Source: Bacillota bacterium (lineage in GTDB: Bacteria; Bacillota; Clostridia; Tissierellales; MES13). From it: a DNA stretch of 36,663 bases. The DNA is taken from positions 1 to 36,663 of the forward strand of contig VEND01000024.1 in NCBI GenBank assembly GCA_009711765.1, written 5' to 3'. Positions 32,045-36,663 of this stretch are shown here, in pieces. Under the pieces are notes generated by a model that worked only from the letters and a program-made list of their open reading frames with translations, was not told the DNA's origin and did not search any database. Position numbers and translations under genes: made by a program. How positions within the stretch are numbered: the first letter of the stretch is position 1; the number at the start of each line of letters is the position of its first letter.

Positions 32045-33742
32045 ATGCTCCGAGAATTGAACATTAAGAATTTTGCTATAATCGATGAGCTTAATTTAAA
32101 TTTTACAAAGGGTTTTAATGTTTTAACAGGAGAAACAGGGGCAGGAAAATCTATTATTATTGATGCAGTAGGTTTAGCATTAGGTGGAAGATCAACAAAG
32201 GAATTTGTTAGAACAGGAAAAGATAAAGCAGTAATAGAGGCTTTGTTTGATTTAAAAGATAAGGTAAGTACTGACAAAATTTTACTTGAATTTGGTATTG
32301 AGAGAGAACCAGATGGAGTAATTTTACTTACAAGAGAAATACATAACTCAGGAAGAAGTACATCAAGAATAAATGGACGTACTGTTACTTTAAACATGTT
32401 AAGAAAATTAACTAAAAACCTTGTTGACATTCATGGTCAACATGAACACCAATCTTTATTATCGTGGGAAAATCATATTAAATTTGTAGATTCTTTTGGA
32501 GATGAAAAGTTAAAAAAATTAAAACAAAAGATTAATGAAAAATATACAAAATTTATAAACTTAGAAAAAAATATTAAAAAGTTATCCTATAATGATATGG
32601 AAAGGGAAAGAAAAATTGATCTTTTAAAATTTCAATTAGAAGAAATAAATGAAGCAAATTTAGAAATTGGTGAAGAAGAAAAGATAACTAAAAAGTACAA
32701 TGTTATTTCAAATACAGAAGAAATAGTAAGTGTTTTAGACAATATTACAAGGAAATTAAACTATAGTGACTTTAATCAGAATTCTATAATAGATAATTTG
32801 AATAATATAGCTGTGTTATTAAATAAAATTATAAACCATGATGAATCTTTAAGTGAATATCATGAAAATATCCAAACTATAATTTATCAATTACAAGACA
32901 TTGCTAGAGATTTAAGAGATTATTCAGAGAGTATAGAATTTAATCCAGAGAAATTAAGTTTTTTAGATGAAAGAATTAATTTGATTAATAGATTAAAAAG
33001 AAAATATGGAACAAATATAAAAGAAATACTAGATTATAGAGATGAAATTGCTGAGGAATTAGATAATATAGAAAATAACGAGAAAGACTTAAAAGAATTT
33101 AAAAAAGAAGTTGAAATTGTTAAAAAAGAGCTTAACGAGTTATGTGATATATTAACAGAATATAGAAAAAAGGTAGCTAAAAAATTAGAAAAAAACATAA
33201 TTAAAGAACTTAAGAGTTTAAATATGAAAGATGTAACTTTTAAAATTAATTTTGATGAATATGGATATTATACTAAAAATGGTAAAGATAAAATTGAGTT
33301 TTTAATATCCACAAATCCAGGTGAACCATTAAAGTCTTTAAGCAAGATTGTATCAGGTGGTGAAATGTCAAGGATAATGTTAGCATTAAAGTCTATTTTA
33401 GCTGAAGTAGATGATATACCTAGTCTTATTTTTGATGAGATAGATACTGGAATCAGTGGAAGAACAGCACAAATAGTTGGTGAAAAAATTGCAAAAATAT
33501 CTTTTACTCATCAAATACTATGTATAACCCATTTGCCTCAAATTGCAGCTATGGCGGATAATCATTTCCACATAGATAAAAGCATTAAAAAAGGTAAAAC
33601 TATAACAGATGTTAAAATTTTAAATTATGAGCAAAGAATAAATGAACTTTCAAGATTATTAGGTGGAGTAGATTTGACTTCAACAACCAAATTACATGCA
33701 AAAGAAATGATAGACTTGTCAAAAAAAATTAAAAGTAGTTAA
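32045..33742 (+). CDS. recN: DNA repair protein RecN
   Basis: This SMC-like ATPase acts in double-strand break repair. The 565-residue protein has Walker A TGETGAGKSIIIDAVGLALGGR, DIHGQHEHQSLL, a long coiled coil (about 150-345), the signature KIVSGGEMSRIMLALKSI, Walker B SLIFDEIDTGISGRTA, and CITHLPQIAAMAD as the His-containing loop. Length matches the family. It is the last gene of the operon before a terminator. Confidence 0.98.
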   Translation: MLRELNIKNFAIIDELNLNFTKGFNVLTGETGAGKSIIIDAVGLALGGRSTKEFVRTGKDKAVIEALFDLKDKVSTDKILLEFGIEREPDGVILLTREIHNSGRSTSRINGRTVTLNMLRKLTKNLVDIHGQHEHQSLLSWENHIKFVDSFGDEKLKKLKQKINEKYTKFINLEKNIKKLSYNDMERERKIDLLKFQLEEINEANLEIGEEEKITKKYNVISNTEEIVSVLDNITRKLNYSDFNQNSIIDNLNNIAVLLNKIINHDESLSEYHENIQTIIYQLQDIARDLRDYSESIEFNPEKLSFLDERINLINRLKRKYGTNIKEILDYRDEIAEELDNIENNEKDLKEFKKEVEIVKKELNELCDILTEYRKKVAKKLEKNIIKELKSLNMKDVTFKINFDEYGYYTKNGKDKIEFLISTNPGEPLKSLSKIVSGGEMSRIMLALKSILAEVDDIPSLIFDEIDTGISGRTAQIVGEKIAKISFTHQILCITHLPQIAAMADNHFHIDKSIKKGKTITDVKILNYEQRINELSRLLGGVDLTSTTKLHAKEMIDLSKKIKSS

Positions 33743-33781
33743 AAAGATATTATTGCAGATGCGATAATATCTTTTTTTTTA
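33742..33781 (+). terminator. Intrinsic terminator after recN
   Basis: A 12-bp stem (33745-33756 with 33761-33772, including one wobble) has an AGAT loop and is followed by a run of T. It ends the dxs-tlyA-argR-recN string. Confidence 0.92.
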
Positions 33782-33833
33782 CTAATTTTGTGCAACTAAG
33801 ATTTTACTTTACATTTTACTAAATATTTATGTA

Positions 33834-33863
33834 GAATAAATAAACATGAAAAAAGCCAAATTA
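33834..33863 (+). promoter_or_regulatory. Putative SigG/SigF-type promoter of spoIVB
   Basis: GAATA (33834-33838) followed after 18 bases by CAAATTA (33857-33863) fits the forespore SigG consensus (GHATR, 18, CATAMTA) at most positions. It lies upstream of spoIVB, a forespore gene in Bacillus. Motif match only. Confidence 0.4.
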
Positions 33864-33926
33864 ATTATATAGAAGAAAGATTTTTGGAGGTGAAAGTTTT
33901 AGGAATTAATGGGAGAGTGATATTAG

Positions 33927-35246
33927 TTGCACAATTTCAATAAAAGAAAAAAAACAATATGTTTTGTTGCATTAATTGTAGTATTAGCTTACGCAGTTCA
34001 GATATATAATATAATCCATTTTCCTTCCCAAATTGATATTATAAAAGGAGAAAGTAAAAATATAGATGTTATATTTCCATTCACAGCAGATATTTTGAAT
34101 ATGAAGAAAGATAATATATTAAAGCTAAGTGAAGAAGATAGAGGAAAATTAGGACTTAAAATAAAAAATTCTTATGATTTTGAAACTTTAGATAAAGGTA
34201 TAGCTAAGATTGAATTTAAATTGCTTGGTTTGATACCTGTAAAGGATATTAAAGTAAATATAATAGATAGACTATATTTAGTTCCTGGAGGTCACTCAAT
34301 TGGTGTTAAATTAAACACAAAAGGAGTATTAGTTGTAGCCTTATCTCAAATAACAGGAGCAGATGGTAAAATATATAACCCTGCTAAATCAGCAGGTATA
34401 AAAATAGGAGATGCTATCTTAGAGATAAACGACATTAAAGTTAAAGATTCTAATCATGTTATAAAGTTATTAAATGATTTAAAAAATAAAAAAATAAAAA
34501 TTAAAGTACAGAGAAATAAAAAGAATTTTACAACTTTTATAACTCCTATAAAAAGTAAACAAGATAATTGCTATAGATTAGGACTTTGGGTTAGAGATAA
34601 AACAGCCGGTATAGGTACTTTGACATTCTATGATAAAAATTCTAATTATTTCGGGGCTTTAGGACATGGTATAACAGATATAGATACAGCTCAATTAATG
34701 ACTGTAGAACATGGTGAAATTATGGAGGCTAAAGTATCGTCTATAGAACAAGGTAAAAAAGGTTTACCAGGAGAAATAAGAGGTATTTTCTTTGATACTG
34801 ATGATATTCTAGGCAATATTGAGAGAAATACTTTATTTGGTATTTATGGTAAGATTAAAAAGGATGTTAATAATAACCTTTATAAAGAAGTTCCGATAGC
34901 TTTGCAAAACGAAGTAAAAGAGGGTAAAGCCTATATTCTTACAACAGTAGAAGATAATAAAATTGAAAAATATGATATAGAAGTTATAAAAAAAGAATTA
35001 CAAAAGACTCCAGATCAGAAAAGTATGGTGATTAAAGTAACAGATAAAGAATTATTAAAAAAGACAGGTGGCATAGTTCAAGGGATGAGTGGGAGTCCCA
35101 TTATTCAAGATGGTAAATTAATAGGAGCTGTTACCCATGTTTTTGTATCAGACCCAACTAAGGGATATGGACTCTATATAGAATGGATGCTACGAGAAGC
35201 TGGAATACTTTTAGAGAATAATAGTGAATTTGCTGAAGCTAAATAA
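33927..35246 (+). CDS. spoIVB: SpoIVB serine peptidase
   Basis: This forespore-secreted S55 peptidase triggers SigK activation or its clostridial equivalent. TTG 33927 is the first start after an in-frame stop and has GGGAGAGTGA six bases upstream. The 439-residue protein has an N-terminal membrane or signal helix (about 10-28), a PDZ domain near 140-205 (KSAGIKIGDAILEINDIKV), and the S55 domain with His in FGALGHGITDIDT and catalytic Ser in VQGMSGSPII, followed by GAVTHVFVSDPTKGYGLYIEWML. It lies directly before spo0A, the usual order in Clostridia and Bacilli. Confidence 0.97.
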   Translation: MHNFNKRKKTICFVALIVVLAYAVQIYNIIHFPSQIDIIKGESKNIDVIFPFTADILNMKKDNILKLSEEDRGKLGLKIKNSYDFETLDKGIAKIEFKLLGLIPVKDIKVNIIDRLYLVPGGHSIGVKLNTKGVLVVALSQITGADGKIYNPAKSAGIKIGDAILEINDIKVKDSNHVIKLLNDLKNKKIKIKVQRNKKNFTTFITPIKSKQDNCYRLGLWVRDKTAGIGTLTFYDKNSNYFGALGHGITDIDTAQLMTVEHGEIMEAKVSSIEQGKKGLPGEIRGIFFDTDDILGNIERNTLFGIYGKIKKDVNNNLYKEVPIALQNEVKEGKAYILTTVEDNKIEKYDIEVIKKELQKTPDQKSMVIKVTDKELLKKTGGIVQGMSGSPIIQDGKLIGAVTHVFVSDPTKGYGLYIEWMLREAGILLENNSEFAEAK

Positions 35247-35273
35247 GAGGTGCGTTTATGCATCTCTTTTTTT
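35246..35273 (+). terminator. Intrinsic terminator after spoIVB
   Basis: An 8-bp stem (35246-35253 with 35260-35267) has a six-base loop and is followed by a T-run. It separates spoIVB from the spo0A promoter region. Confidence 0.87.
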
Positions 35274-35381
35274 CATATAGTAAGCAATATAAAACATGAA
35301 AGCTTAAATTCTAATAAATAATTGCCTAATAATATAAAAAGCAAAATTTTTTTAAAAAAAATATTAAAATTAGTAAATAAA

Positions 35382-35410
35382 GAAGGAAATAAATTTTCTT
35401 TGTCGAATTA
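35382..35410 (+). promoter_or_regulatory. SigH promoter with overlapping 0A box, upstream of spo0A
   Basis: GAAGGAAAT (35382-35390) and GTCGAATTA (35402-35410), with an 11-base spacer, fit the SigH consensus RNAGGAWWW / RNNGAATWW at every position. TTTGTCGAA (35399-35407), a perfect Spo0A-binding box, overlaps the -10 element. This indicates SigH control and direct autoregulation of spo0A. An overlapping box would be expected to block polymerase or tune it, unlike an upstream activator site. Confidence 0.8.
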
Positions 35411-35471
35411 GTAAATTGAATAGAAAAATATAGAAATAAAGGTATATTTAATTTTTAGGGGGGTAATGTAA

Positions 35472-36278
35472 ATGAGTAAGAATATTGGAGTTTTAATAGC
35501 TGATGATAACAAAGACTTTTGTAATATTTTACAAGAGTATTTATCAACACAAGAAGATGTTGAGGTAGTGGGAGTAGCAAAGGATGGATTTGAAGCTTTA
35601 GATTTAATTTGTGAGGAAAATCCAGATGTATTGGTATTAGATATTATAATGCCTCATCTTGATGGTTTAGGAGTATTAGAAAAGTTAAATACCATGGATC
35701 TAGAAGAATTTCCTAAAACTATAGTATTATCAGCAGTAGGTCAAGATAAAATTACTCAGAGAGCTATTAATTTAGGGGCAGACTATTATGTTGTAAAGCC
35801 TTTTGATTTTGAAGTATTCATGAAAAGAATAAGACAATTAGTAGGAAATATGTCTTCATCTCAACCAAGGAGAAAAATTAATTCTAGTAGTAGTTTGATT
35901 AAAAATAGAGAAGGTAATAAAGCAAAAAGTTTAGAAGCTAGAATTACTAATATAATACATGAAATAGGTGTTCCTGCCCATATTAAGGGTTATTTATATC
36001 TTAGAGAAGCAATTGGTATGGTAGTTGAAAATGTAGAGTTATTAAGTGCAGTTACTAAACAATTATATCCTTCTATAGCTGAGAAATTTAACACAACACC
36101 TAGTAGAGTTGAAAGAGCCATAAGACATGCAATAGAAGTAGCTTGGAGTAGAGGTAAGATAGATACTATAAATAACTTATTTGGATATACAGTACATACT
36201 GATAAAGGAAAACCTACTAATAGTGAATTTATTGCTATGGTTGCAGATAAATTAAGACTTGAAAATATGGTTTCTTAA
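35472..36278 (+). CDS. spo0A: Sporulation master regulator Spo0A
   Basis: This response regulator, when phosphorylated, starts sporulation. The 268-residue protein has a receiver domain with the acidic pair Asp11-Asp12, phospho-acceptor Asp57 ([13 protein letters not shown]) and the conserved Lys in VVKPFDF. A Ser/Arg/Lys-rich linker follows. The C-terminal DNA-binding domain has [21 protein letters not shown] and the recognition region [38 protein letters not shown] precedes the ATG. A terminator follows 54 bases later. Confidence 0.99.
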   Translation: MSKNIGVLIADDNKDFCNILQEYLSTQEDVEVVGVAKDGFEALDLICEENPDVLVLDIIMPHLDGLGVLEKLNTMDLEEFPKTIVLSAVGQDKITQRAINLGADYYVVKPFDFEVFMKRIRQLVGNMSSSQPRRKINSSSSLIKNREGNKAKSLEARITNIIHEIGVPAHIKGYLYLREAIGMVVENVELLSAVTKQLYPSIAEKFNTTPSRVERAIRHAIEVAWSRGKIDTINNLFGYTVHTDKGKPTNSEFIAMVADKLRLENMVS

Positions 36279-36330
36279 TTAATATAGTGAACCATTATTT
36301 GAATTAAAAATCAGTGCGAGTATAATAAAT

Positions 36331-36368
36331 TACCCTTGTTCGTCTTAATAAACGGATGGGGGTTTTTA
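36331..36368 (+). terminator. Intrinsic terminator after spo0A
   Basis: A 12-bp stem with several G-U pairs (ACCCTTGTTCGT with ACGGATGGGGGT) is followed by TTTTTAT. No gene is visible in 36369-36539, only AT-rich sequence with a GGAGGGG Shine-Dalgarno-like site at 36483-36489 that may belong to a gene split by the intron behind it. Confidence 0.75.
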
Positions 36369-36539
36369 TATGTTTAAAATAAATAATAAAAATTTATTAG
36401 AGTAGCTTTCTTTACTAAAGAAGAAAATAATGATTTTTATTATATATTAAAGGTTCATTAAATACCTATTATTTTAAATCGATGGAGGGGAATAATAAGA
36501 ATATAGATAATGAAATGAGGTTTAAAAATATTTATATTT

Positions 36540-36663
36540 GTGTGCCCAGTATGGGCACAGTCTATAGGGTGAAAGTCCCGAACACCGAAGGTGATTTAGG
36601 TGTTAGCTTAAGACAAGGGTGCCCACCGTGAGGTGGGATCTGAAGAAAGTCGGCGGCAAAATT
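36540..36663 (+). mobile_element. Group II intron, 5' end (continues beyond the window)
   Basis: Starting at GTGTGCCCAG (36540) the sequence changes abruptly from AT-rich to structured and G-rich. The first bases match the 5' splice-site consensus GUGYG. They are followed by a GTGCCC/GGGCAC hairpin, then AGTCCCGAACACCGAAGGTG, TTAGGTGTTAGC and the GTGAGGTGGGATCTGAAGAA region, the familiar domain I start of bacterial group II introns with reverse transcriptases. The catalytic domain V and the reverse transcriptase gene would lie to the right of the window. Confidence 0.85.

Noticed and set aside
1-36663. CRISPR arrays, tRNA or rRNA genes, transposase genes
   Set aside because: No regularly spaced repeats, cloverleaf sequences, rRNA motifs or transposase-like proteins were found. 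The only mobile element is the intron at the right edge.

Overview
The window is AT-rich, tightly packed and almost entirely encoded on the + strand. It looks like a chromosomal segment of a low-GC, anaerobic, endospore-forming member of the Clostridia. Supporting signs are a complete spoIIIAA-AH operon, spoIVB next to spo0A, the conserved neighbourhood nusB-folD-xseA-xseB-ispA-dxs-tlyA-argR-recN-spoIVB-spo0A, and frequent TTG/GTG starts behind strong Shine-Dalgarno sites. The OLE RNA lying between ispA and dxs is typical of extremophilic or anaerobic Firmicutes. A halophilic or alkaliphilic relative of Alkaliphilus or Clostridiisalibacter is plausible, but this is inference only.

Region 1 (1-12047) is a Gram-positive type IV pilus locus. 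It runs pilC (cut by the window edge), major prepilin, prepilin peptidase pilD, pilM, pilN, a PilO-like protein fused to a LysM domain, a PilX-like pilin, two minor prepilins, an SLH-domain surface protein with three internal repeats, a secreted Ig-like protein, a terminator, and four further pilin-like genes. No secretin or pilP/pilQ is present, as expected without an outer membrane; the LysM and SLH proteins are candidate wall-anchoring replacements.

Region 2 (12048-16360) holds aroK, aroQ, a M24 aminopeptidase, efp and a short CD1247-type acidic protein. It ends with an FAD-dependent oxidoreductase gene broken by one frameshift.

Region 3 (16361-22998) is the spoIIIA operon, encoding the engulfment-stage feeding-tube channel, probably behind a SigE-type promoter. 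It is followed by a SigA-type promoter, an Asp23/Gls24 gene, a decayed amaP and a frameshifted DUF2273 gene.

Region 4 (22999-33781) is a housekeeping string: nusB, a TsaD/Kae1-like paralogue, folD, xseA, xseB, ispA, then a roughly 600-nt OLE non-coding RNA with its own promoter and terminator, its partner membrane protein gene oapA, then dxs, tlyA, argR and recN. The OLE RNA/OapA pair is the most interesting system in the window: a very large structured RNA that forms a membrane ribonucleoprotein complex in other Firmicutes.

Region 5 (33782-36663) contains spoIVB and spo0A, the master regulator of sporulation. A consensus SigH promoter overlapping a perfect 0A box precedes spo0A. A terminator follows it, and then the 5' end of a group II intron that runs off the window.
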